This document shows, piece after piece, positions 1 to 5,336 of a stretch of DNA of 5,947 nucleotides. The translations under genes were made by a program, and so were the position numbers. Numbering within the stretch: position 1 is the stretch's first letter; each line of letters starts with the position of its first letter. This DNA comes from Betaproteobacteria bacterium (GTDB taxonomy: Bacteria; Pseudomonadota; Gammaproteobacteria; Burkholderiales; SG8-39): assembly GCA_005888925.1 (NCBI GenBank), contig VBCP01000039.1, positions 1 through 5,947 on the forward strand, read 5' to 3'. The notes under the pieces are model-generated. The model made no database searches and was not told the origin of the DNA. It was given only the letters and a program-made list of their open reading frames with translations.

Positions 1-843
1 CAGCTTGAGGATTTCGTTGCGCACCGCGGCCTCGACCAGCACGGCGAGGTTGCGCCCGGCCGCCACCGGGATCGTGACCTTGCGCACCGTGACGCCGAGG
101 ATGTCCTCCGATTGCGCGGTGAGCGGCAGGCGCTCGGCGGGGTCGCGGCCGCCGGGCTGCGGGCGCTCGAGGTGCGCGAGCAGGCGCAGCTTCATTTTGC
201 GGCGCACGGCGGTCTCGCCGAAGATGGTGCGGATATTCAGAACGCCGAGGCCCCGCACTTCGAGAAAATCCTTGAGCATCGCCGGGCAGCGCCCTTCCAG
301 AGTCCCGGCGGCGATGCGCGAGATCTCGACCACGTCGTCGGCCACCAGGCCGTGGCCGCGGCTGATCAGCTCGAGGCCGAGCTCGCTCTTGCCGACGCCG
401 GATTCGCCGATGATCAGCACGCCCAGGCCGAGGACATCCATGAACACGCCGTGGCGCTCGGTGGTCTCGGCGAGCAGCTTGGCGAGGTAACGCGCCAGCT
501 TCTCGATCACCTGGGGCGCCGGCAGCGGCGAGGTGAACAGCGGCGTGCCGGAGTGCGCCGCGGCGTCGATCAGCGCCTGCGGCGGCGCGACGCCGTCGGC
601 GACGATCACCGCCGCGGGATGCGACTCGAGCAGCCGCTCGACGAAGCCGCCGACGATGCCGGCTTCGTACGCGCCGATGACCTGGATCGAGTTCGGGTGG
701 GTGAGGTTGAGGTGGCCGATCAGCGCGGCCGCGGCCGCGGCTTCGCGGCGCACCGCGGTGCCGCCTTCGCGCCCGGCCACCCAGGCGAGCGAAAGCGCCT
801 CGCGGTTGTCGTCATGCAGCCGCGCGACGTTGACCTGCAGCAT
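1..843 (-). CDS. hprK: HPr kinase/phosphorylase, 3' end outside the window
   Basis: This enzyme phosphorylates a serine of the phosphocarrier HPr with ATP or pyrophosphate, and also removes that phosphate. In proteobacteria it acts in the cytosol within the incomplete, regulatory PTS. 281 codons are visible with no stop; relatives run to about 310-320 residues, so roughly the last 30-40 are missing. The N-terminal domain spans about residues 1-125. The kinase core follows, with conserved His131 in ERHG, a Walker A loop GESGVGKS at 146-153, the acidic pair Asp169-Asp170 in LVADD, and the family signature EVRGLGVLNI at 195-204. The start is ATG at 843: an in-frame TGA lies seven codons upstream (862-864) with no start codon between. 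Its first 32 bases overlap the end of ptsN in another frame, and there is no clear ribosome binding site, so it is probably translated together with ptsN. A run of alanines at about 35-40 comes from a GCGGCC-rich tract. Identification is firm. Confidence 0.95.
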   Translation of the reverse strand, partial: MLQVNVARLHDDNREALSLAWVAGREGGTAVRREAAAAAALIGHLNLTHPNSIQVIGAYEAGIVGGFVERLLESHPAAVIVADGVAPPQALIDAAAHSGTPLFTSPLPAPQVIEKLARYLAKLLAETTERHGVFMDVLGLGVLIIGESGVGKSELGLELISRGHGLVADDVVEISRIAAGTLEGRCPAMLKDFLEVRGLGVLNIRTIFGETAVRRKMKLRLLAHLERPQPGGRDPAERLPLTAQSEDILGVTVRKVTIPVAAGRNLAVLVEAAVRNEILKL

Positions 844-1297
844 CCGGCTGCCATGCCGTGATCAGCTGATGGAGCTCGGCCGCGTCGGCCGCTTTCGTCA
901 TCGCCTCGCGCAGCGCCTTGTCGGAGAACATCTGCGCCAGCTCCGACAGGATCTGCAGGTGCTTCTCGGTCGCTTTCTCGGGCACCAGCAGCACGAAGAC
1001 GAGCGTCACCGGCGCGGCATCGGGCGCGTCGAACGGCACCGGCTGTGCGAGGCGGATCAAGGCGCCGAGCGCTTCCTTGAGGCCCTTGATGCGTCCGTGC
1101 GGGATCGCGACGCCCTGGCCGAGGCCCGTCGAGCCCAGGCGCTCGCGGGCAAAAAGGCTGTCGAAGACGAGACTGCGCGCGATGCCGTCGTTATTTTCAA
1201 ACAGCAGACCCGCCTGCTCGAACAGGCGCTTCTTGCTCGAGGCCTGCAGGTCGACGAGCACGTGAGACGGGGGCAGGAGCTTGCCGACCAGGCTCAT
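812..1297 (-). CDS. ptsN: Nitrogen-PTS EIIA component (EIIA-Ntr)
   Basis: This is the terminal phosphate acceptor of the nitrogen-related PTS (EI-Ntr, NPr/HPr, EIIA-Ntr). It is a regulatory protein, not a sugar transporter; in E. coli it affects potassium transport and sensor kinases. The 161 residues form a single PTS EIIA type-2 domain. The phosphorylated histidine is His67 in GVAIPHGRI (His73 in E. coli PtsN), and the second conserved histidine is His113 in EKHLQIL. The product is slightly long because of an Ala/Arg/Gln-rich tail (about 150-161) over the region that overlaps hprK. The start is ATG at 1297, 19 bases after hpf; the gap has no strong Shine-Dalgarno sequence. Its partner HPr and EI are not in the window, but hprK, which modifies HPr, follows directly. 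The fold and active site look intact. Confidence 0.96.
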   Translation of the reverse strand: MSLVGKLLPPSHVLVDLQASSKKRLFEQAGLLFENNDGIARSLVFDSLFARERLGSTGLGQGVAIPHGRIKGLKEALGALIRLAQPVPFDAPDAAPVTLVFVLLVPEKATEKHLQILSELAQMFSDKALREAMTKAADAAELHQLITAWQPDAAGQRRAAA

Positions 1298-1316
1298 GGC
1301 GCGCGCAGTATACCTG

Positions 1317-1613
1317 TCAGGTCCGCTTCTTCTCGAAGCGCTTGTCCTTGTAGCGCAGCACCTGCCGGTCGAGCTTGTCGGCGAGCAGATCGATCGCCGC
1401 GTACAGGTCCTCCTCCACGCTCTCGCAATGCAGGTCCTTGCCGCGCACGTGCAGCGTGACTTCGGCCTTCTGGCGCACCTTGTTGACGGTGAGGATGACG
1501 TGGGCGTCGATCACGTGGTCGAAACGGCGGGTGACGCGCTCGATCTTGGCGCGCACGTAGCTGCGGATGGCAGGGGTCACTTCTAGATGATGGCCGCTCA
1601 CCTTGAGGCTCAT
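1317..1613 (-). CDS. hpf: Ribosome hibernation promoting factor, short form (HPF/YhbH)
   Basis: This small protein binds the 30S decoding region and promotes ribosome dimerisation and storage in slow growth. Its 98 residues match the short proteobacterial HPF (about 95 in E. coli) and lack the C-terminal dimerisation domain of long HPF. Family features visible are the N-terminal MSLKVSGHHLEVTPAIR, the basic helix RAKIERVTRRFDHV (21-34), the strand VTLHVRGKDLH (52-62), the ESVEEDLYAAIDLLADKLDRQ helix (64-84) and a Lys/Arg-rich C-terminus. The ATG at 1613 fits the family N-terminus; the frame stays open far upstream, but that part is only the out-of-frame reading of rpoN. The ATG overlaps the rpoN TGA as ATGA, and a GGGAG motif lies six bases upstream. 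Translation is therefore likely coupled to rpoN. The position between rpoN and ptsN is the standard one. Confidence 0.95.
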   Translation of the reverse strand: MSLKVSGHHLEVTPAIRSYVRAKIERVTRRFDHVIDAHVILTVNKVRQKAEVTLHVRGKDLHCESVEEDLYAAIDLLADKLDRQVLRYKDKRFEKKRT

Positions 1614-2953
1614 GCTTTGCTCCCACGGTTCATGGTCACGATGCCCTGCTCGCCGAGGATCTGCGAGATGCGCGCGTCCGAGAGCGGCGCCTTCGCATCC
1701 TCCGCGGCGACCAGCTGCTTGATCAGCGCGCGGATCGCAGTCGAGGAGGCGGCGCCGCCCGCCTCGGTGGCGACGTGGCTGCCGAAGAAGTATTTCAGCT
1801 CGAAGGTGCCGCGCGGCGTCGCCATGTACTTCTGCGTCGTGACACGCGAGATGGTGCTCTCGTGCAGGCTGAGCGTTTCCGCGATCTCGCGCAGCACGAG
1901 AGGGCGCATCGCGACTTCGCCGTGCTCGAGGAAATGGCGCTGGCGGTCGACGATCGCCTGCGACACGCGCAGGATGGTCTCGAAGCGCTGCTGCACATTC
2001 TTGATCAGCCAGCGCGCCTCCTGCAGCTGCGTGGAGAGCGTGCCGCCGCTGCGCGCGCCGGCGGCGATCTCGGCGTAGAGCCGGTTGATGCGCAGGCGCG
2101 GCATGGCGTCGGCGTTGAGGCTCGCGCGCCAGACGTTCTTCACCTTGCGCACGGTGACGTCGGGGATCACATAGCGCGCCTCGACCTTGGCGAACGCCGC
2201 CCCGGGCCGCGGATTGAGCGCGCGGATCAGGCGCTGCGCGGCGCGCAGCGCATCGTCGTTCGCGCCGGTCAGGGCCTTGAGGCGCGAATAGTCGCGCGCG
2301 GCGAGCAGCTCCAGGTGCTTCTCCACGACCTCGATCGCGAGCGCGCGCACCGGTTGGTCTGGCAGGTTGCGCAGCTGCAGGCACAGGCACTCTCCGGGAG
2401 AGCGCGCGCCGACGCCGGCGGGCTCGAAATGCTGGAGATGGGCGAGCGCGATCGACAGGTCCTCGGGATCCGCTTCGGCTTCCGCGGGCAGCATCGCGGC
2501 GATCTCTTCCAGGCTCTGCGTGAGATAGCCGTCGTCGTCGAGCGCATCGATCAGCAGCGCGACGAAGGCGCGGTCGCGCGCGCCGAGATTGGTGAGCGAG
2601 AGCTGCGTGTGCAGGTGATCGCGCAGCGTCGGCGTGTCGGGCGCCGAGAAGCTCCGCTCCCCTTCCTCGTCCTCGGCGCCACGCCAGTTCGCCGCGATGT
2701 CGGACGACCAGTCGGTCTCGGCAGGCGGCGCTTCGGTCGGAGGGCTCGCGTCCGAGCCGCCCGAGGGCTGCGGCGCGGCAGGCGCCTCGCCCTCCTCGAC
2801 GTCCTCGCGCTCGAGCGCCGGGTTCTCCATCAGCAGGCGGTCGATCTCCTGATTCAGCTCGACGGTCGAGAGCTGCAGCAGCCGGATCGACTGCTGCAGC
2901 TGCGGCGTCAGCGTCAGGTGCTGCGAGAGTCGGAACTGCAGGGAGGGCTTCAT
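1610..2953 (-). CDS. rpoN: RNA polymerase sigma-54 factor, lacking the C-terminal RpoN box
   Basis: Sigma-54 directs RNA polymerase to -24/-12 promoters opened by AAA+ activators. The 447 residues contain the Gln/Leu-rich region I (1-48, with LTPQLQQSIRLLQLS), an acidic region II (about 49-105), the core-binding domain (about 105-300), and the DNA-binding part with LQEARWLIKNVQQR (310-323), a helix-turn-helix around 355-372 (LHESTISRVTTQKYM) and FELKYFFGSH (384-393). The C-terminal region runs ASSTAIRALIKQL, then LSDARISQILGEQGI (424-438). It ends with VTMNRGSKA, where relatives continue about 25-30 residues including ARRTVAKYRE, the RpoN box that reads the -24 element. E. coli RpoN has 477 residues. 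No other frame supplies the box, because only 26 bases separate the GGC-ATC codons of Gly437-Ile438 from the hpf ATG. The start at 2953 matches the conserved MKPSLQFRLSQ; lptB ends 29 bases upstream. Identification is certain; normal function is doubtful unless the sequence is in error. Confidence 0.93.
   Translation of the reverse strand: MKPSLQFRLSQHLTLTPQLQQSIRLLQLSTVELNQEIDRLLMENPALEREDVEEGEAPAAPQPSGGSDASPPTEAPPAETDWSSDIAANWRGAEDEEGERSFSAPDTPTLRDHLHTQLSLTNLGARDRAFVALLIDALDDDGYLTQSLEEIAAMLPAEAEADPEDLSIALAHLQHFEPAGVGARSPGECLCLQLRNLPDQPVRALAIEVVEKHLELLAARDYSRLKALTGANDDALRAAQRLIRALNPRPGAAFAKVEARYVIPDVTVRKVKNVWRASLNADAMPRLRINRLYAEIAAGARSGGTLSTQLQEARWLIKNVQQRFETILRVSQAIVDRQRHFLEHGEVAMRPLVLREIAETLSLHESTISRVTTQKYMATPRGTFELKYFFGSHVATEAGGAASSTAIRALIKQLVAAEDAKAPLSDARISQILGEQGIVTMNRGSKA
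1620..1624 (-). promoter_or_regulatory. Ribosome binding site of hpf, inside the rpoN 3' end
   Basis: Read on the minus strand, GGGAG sits six bases before the hpf ATG at 1613. It supports that start over any upstream extension of the frame. It lies within the last codons of the shortened rpoN (Arg-Gly-Ser). In a normal gene layout this motif would be expected in the rpoN-hpf intergenic leader, which agrees with a deletion having joined the two genes here. Confidence 0.6.
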
Positions 2954-2982
2954 CGAGGATTCTGCAGTGTGCCGAAGAAAAG

Positions 2983-3729
2983 CTACATCCGGAAGTTTTC
3001 GCCCAGATAGACCCGGCGCACGCTGTCATTATAGACAATCTCCTCCGGATGCCCGGAGGCGAGCACCGCGCCCTCGTTGATGATGTAGGCGCGGTCGCAG
3101 ATGCCGAGCGTTTCCCGAACGTTATGGTCCGTTATGAGCACGCCGATGCCGCGCTCCTTGAGGAACCTAATGATGCGCTGGATGTCGAGCACCGCGATCG
3201 GGTCGACCCCGGCGAAGGGCTCGTCGAGCAGGATGAAGGTCGGCTTGGTGCCGAGCGCGCGGGCGATTTCCAGGCGCCGGCGCTCGCCACCGGAGAGCGA
3301 CAGCGCCGCGTGCTTGCGCAGATGCGCGATGTTGAGGTCCTTCAAGAGCTCGGCGAGGCGCGGCTCGATCTCCTCGCGCGCGAGCCCCTGCAGCTCGAGG
3401 ATCGCCTGCACGTTCTCCTCGACCGTCAGGCGGCGGAATACCGAGTTCTCCTGCGGCAGGTACGAGATGCCCAGGCGCGCGCGGCGGTGGATCGGCAGGT
3501 GCGTGAGCTCGGCGTCGTCGAGGTAGATGGCGCCGGCGTCCACCGGAATCAGGCCGACGATCATGTAGAAGCAGGTGGTCTTGCCCGCGCCGTTCGGCCC
3601 GAGCAGGCCGACCACCTCGCCGCTGCCGACCTCGAGCGAGACATCCTGCACCACGGTGCGCGACTTGTAGCGCTTGCGCAGGCGCTGCGAGCGCAGCCGG
3701 CTGCCATTCAGCGAGGGTGCGTCGCTCAT
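2983..3729 (-). CDS. lptB: LPS export ABC transporter ATP-binding protein
   Basis: LptB is the cytoplasmic ATPase of LptB2FG, which extracts LPS from the inner membrane and drives it along the Lpt bridge. The 248 residues carry every ABC landmark: Walker A GPNGAGKT (44-51), Q-loop Gln93 in YLPQENSVFRR, signature LSGGE (145-149), Walker B FILLDEPFAGVDP with Glu170, and the switch histidine His202 in ITDHNVRETL. The YLPQ.xxFRRL pattern and the terminal RRVYLGENFRM are specific to LptB among ABC ATPases. The start ATG at 3729 overlaps the lptA TGA as ATGA; the frame is open further upstream, but that part is lptA read out of frame. The N-terminus is about ten residues longer than in E. coli (MSDAPSLNGSRLRSQ). 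Partners LptF and LptG are usually encoded elsewhere. The gene is intact. Confidence 0.97.
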   Translation of the reverse strand: MSDAPSLNGSRLRSQRLRKRYKSRTVVQDVSLEVGSGEVVGLLGPNGAGKTTCFYMIVGLIPVDAGAIYLDDAELTHLPIHRRARLGISYLPQENSVFRRLTVEENVQAILELQGLAREEIEPRLAELLKDLNIAHLRKHAALSLSGGERRRLEIARALGTKPTFILLDEPFAGVDPIAVLDIQRIIRFLKERGIGVLITDHNVRETLGICDRAYIINEGAVLASGHPEEIVYNDSVRRVYLGENFRM

Positions 3730-4229
3730 TTCTCGGGAGGCTTGGGCTGCAAGATCGCCCGCACCCGGCCGCCGCTGCCCCTGCCGGGCGTGACGGTGAA
3801 GAAATCGCTCTTCTGGTCGACCAGGATGTAGTCGCCCGCGACCTCGTCGCCGCCGCGGTTGACGCGCGCTGCTTCGAACAGCTCGATCTTGCCGCTCTTG
3901 TCGTCGAGCTCGATCCTGCGCGCCTCGCCTTCGAGCCAGACGCCTTCCTTCTCCGGCGGCTTGGCATCCTGGCGCTGGCGAAAGCGCACCGGGGCGCCGG
4001 TGGCGGTGGCGTACTGGTTGCCCTCGGCGTCCTGGCGCACGACGATGCGGTCGGCGCGGATGTTGAGCGTGCCGCGTGTGACGACCACGTTGCCCTCGAA
4101 CACGTTCATGCGCCGCGCGTCGTCGGCGCTCATGCGGTTCGCCTCGATCTCGATCGGCTTGGCCGAGTCGGCCTGCTCGGCGTGCGCGGCGGCGATGCCC
4201 AGGAGCAGCAGCCACGGGAAAGGATTCAC
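3726..4229 (-). CDS. lptA: Periplasmic LPS transport protein LptA
   Basis: LptA oligomerises into the beta-jellyroll bridge that carries LPS across the periplasm between LptC and LptD. The 167-residue product has a short hydrophobic signal peptide (about 1-17, PWLLLLGIAAAHA, with likely cleavage after AHA). The OstA-like domain follows, beginning PIEIEANRMSADDARRMNVF and alternating beta strands to residue 160 (FEGNVVVTRGTLNIRADRI, WLEGEARRIELDDKSGKIEL). It ends RVRAILQPKPPEK, as in betaproteobacterial LptA. The start is a GTG at 4229 forming a GTGA overlap with the lptC stop; no ATG near the signal peptide would serve. The signal peptide has no Lys or Arg in its N-region, which is unusual. 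Its neighbours lptC and lptB encode its docking partner and the motor. Confidence 0.93.
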   Translation of the reverse strand: MNPFPWLLLLGIAAAHAEQADSAKPIEIEANRMSADDARRMNVFEGNVVVTRGTLNIRADRIVVRQDAEGNQYATATGAPVRFRQRQDAKPPEKEGVWLEGEARRIELDDKSGKIELFEAARVNRGGDEVAGDYILVDQKSDFFTVTPGRGSGGRVRAILQPKPPEK

Positions 4230-4798
4230 GGCGCCTTCTTTGCCTCGAAGCGCGCGTGCACGTCGTCGCGCAGAAACAGCTCGCGCGTCGCGGCGTGGTA
4301 TTCCATGCCGCGCCCGGTGAGCGAGCGTCCCGGCTCCTCGAACAGCACCTGGCGGTCGGTGCGCACGAGCGAGCGGTCGCGCAAGATGTGCAGGAAGCTC
4401 GTGGTCATGCGCGCTTGCGGCTGGGACGCGTCCGCGTCCCGTACCAGGACGACGTTGTCGTACAGGAAGATCTCGTCGCCCTCGCGCGAGATCTTGCCGC
4501 GGTCGGCCTGCACGGTGAAGCGCGGCTGCGCGGGCTTCGCCTGCATCACGCGCGGCGCGGTGACGTCGGTCGAGTCGTCGTCCGGGTAGTGCTGCATCTG
4601 CGCGGCGGAGACCACCGTCTCGGCGTTGCCGTCGCGGTTGAAGGTGGTGGTGGTGAAGTTGGTCACCAGGTAATCCGGGTCGTGGCGGCGCAGTGACGGA
4701 TGCCCGCCCTCCTCGACCCGCACCTGGTGATCGAGCCACAGCGTAAGCAGCGCGAGCGCGAGCATCAGCGCGAGCGGGAAGAGCCGCGTGGTGCTCAT
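4226..4798 (-). CDS. lptC: LPS export protein LptC, inner-membrane anchored
   Basis: LptC is a bitopic inner-membrane protein that joins LptB2FG and passes LPS to LptA. The 190 residues show one N-terminal membrane segment (about 6-22, FPLALMLALALLTLWL) after a short N-terminus with one arginine. The periplasmic domain carries the family pattern HDPDYLVTNFTTTTFNRDG (39-57), followed by beta-rich sequence such as RFTVQADRGKISREGDEIFLY (93-113) and the late strand RGMEYHAATRELFLRDDV (163-180). The start ATG at 4798 overlaps the kdsC TGA as ATGA, and the stop overlaps the lptA GTG, so it is translationally linked on both sides. Sequence identity across this family is low, so the call rests on the membrane anchor plus beta domain, the DPDY motif and position. 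All three agree. Confidence 0.93.
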   Translation of the reverse strand: MSTTRLFPLALMLALALLTLWLDHQVRVEEGGHPSLRRHDPDYLVTNFTTTTFNRDGNAETVVSAAQMQHYPDDDSTDVTAPRVMQAKPAQPRFTVQADRGKISREGDEIFLYDNVVLVRDADASQPQARMTTSFLHILRDRSLVRTDRQVLFEEPGRSLTGRGMEYHAATRELFLRDDVHARFEAKKAP

Positions 4799-5331
4799 CT
4801 CAGGAAGCGCCGCAGGACCGCGCCGAGCTTGCCCTGCGCCTCGAGGATGAATTCGCAGACCTCGCGCGCCGCGCCGTGCCCCGCGTCGGCCGAGGCGATG
4901 TAGTGCACGCGCCGGCGCACGTCCTCCGGCGCCTCGTGCGGCGCGCAGGCAAAGCCGCAGCGCGTGAGCACCGGCAGGTCGACGACATCATCACCCATAT
5001 AGGCAGTGGCGGCACGCTTGAGCTTCAGGCGCCGCAGCATCGCCTCGAACGCCTGGCGCTTGTCGTCGACGCCCTGCATCAGGTACTCGATGCCCAGCTC
5101 CTTGGCGCGTTCCTCGACCGCTTGCGACTCGCGTCCGCTGATGATGGCGGTGTCGAGCCCCGCCATCCGCAGGAGCTTCACGCCGTGGCCGTCGAAGGCA
5201 TGAAACGCCTTGAGCTCCTCGCCGCCGGGCCCGTACCAGAGCCTGCCGTCGGTCAGCACGCCGTCGACGTCGAAAATCACCAGGCGCACGCGCCGCGCCC
5301 GCGCGAGCGCATCGGGGGCCAGGTATTGCAT
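4795..5331 (-). CDS. kdsC: 3-deoxy-D-manno-octulosonate 8-phosphate phosphatase (KdsC)
   Basis: KdsC hydrolyses Kdo-8-phosphate to Kdo and phosphate, the step before CMP-Kdo activation in LPS core synthesis, in the cytosol. The 178 residues are a cap-less HAD phosphatase that works as a tetramer. Motif I is DVDGVLTDG with nucleophile Asp21 and acid/base Asp23; motif II is the serine in ISGRES (Ser65); motif III is Lys91 in DDKRQAF; motif IV is MGDDVVDLP with Asp114 and Asp118. FHAFDGHGVKLL (43-54) and GHGAAREVCEFIL (151-163) are typical KdsC segments; the latter reads AGHGAARE where GGxGAVRE is common, a mild change. The ATG at 5331 lies five bases after the kdsD stop, with no clear Shine-Dalgarno sequence, so it is probably coupled to kdsD. 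The catalytic set is complete. Confidence 0.96.
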   Translation of the reverse strand: MQYLAPDALARARRVRLVIFDVDGVLTDGRLWYGPGGEELKAFHAFDGHGVKLLRMAGLDTAIISGRESQAVEERAKELGIEYLMQGVDDKRQAFEAMLRRLKLKRAATAYMGDDVVDLPVLTRCGFACAPHEAPEDVRRRVHYIASADAGHGAAREVCEFILEAQGKLGAVLRRFLR

Positions 5332-5336
5332 CGAGG

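Noticed and set aside
718..750. GCGGCC repeats inside hprK as a possible regulatory repeat
   Set aside because: The tract encodes a run of alanines (about residues 35-40) and is explained by GC-rich alanine codons.
112..861. A 249-codon plus-strand frame opposite hprK
   Set aside because: Antisense shadow. The minus strand carries Walker A and the HPr kinase signature in an unbroken frame.
1298..1316. TATACT in the hpf-ptsN gap as a possible -10 for ptsN
   Set aside because: No matching -35 lies at a suitable spacing, and the element is so close to the ATG that the transcript would be nearly leaderless. Chance is more likely.
2954..2982. Possible terminator in the lptB-rpoN gap (TTTTC run)
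   Set aside because: No GC-rich hairpin precedes the short T run, so there is no reason to split the operon here.
1775..3010. A 411-codon open frame on the plus strand, antisense to rpoN
   Set aside because: Its product is a low-complexity Arg/Ala/Leu/Glu-rich sequence typical of the antisense frame of GC-rich genes, and the minus strand here codes clearly for RpoN.
1614..3038. Upstream extension of the hpf frame into a 573-codon open frame
   Set aside because: The extension is the out-of-frame shadow of rpoN (Arg/Ala-rich). Only the last 98 codons match HPF, and the ATG at 1613 has a ribosome binding site.
3049..4589. Plus-strand open frames of 260-290 codons opposite lptB, lptA and lptC
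   Set aside because: They match no recognisable family, have antisense-type composition and lie fully over well-identified minus-strand genes.
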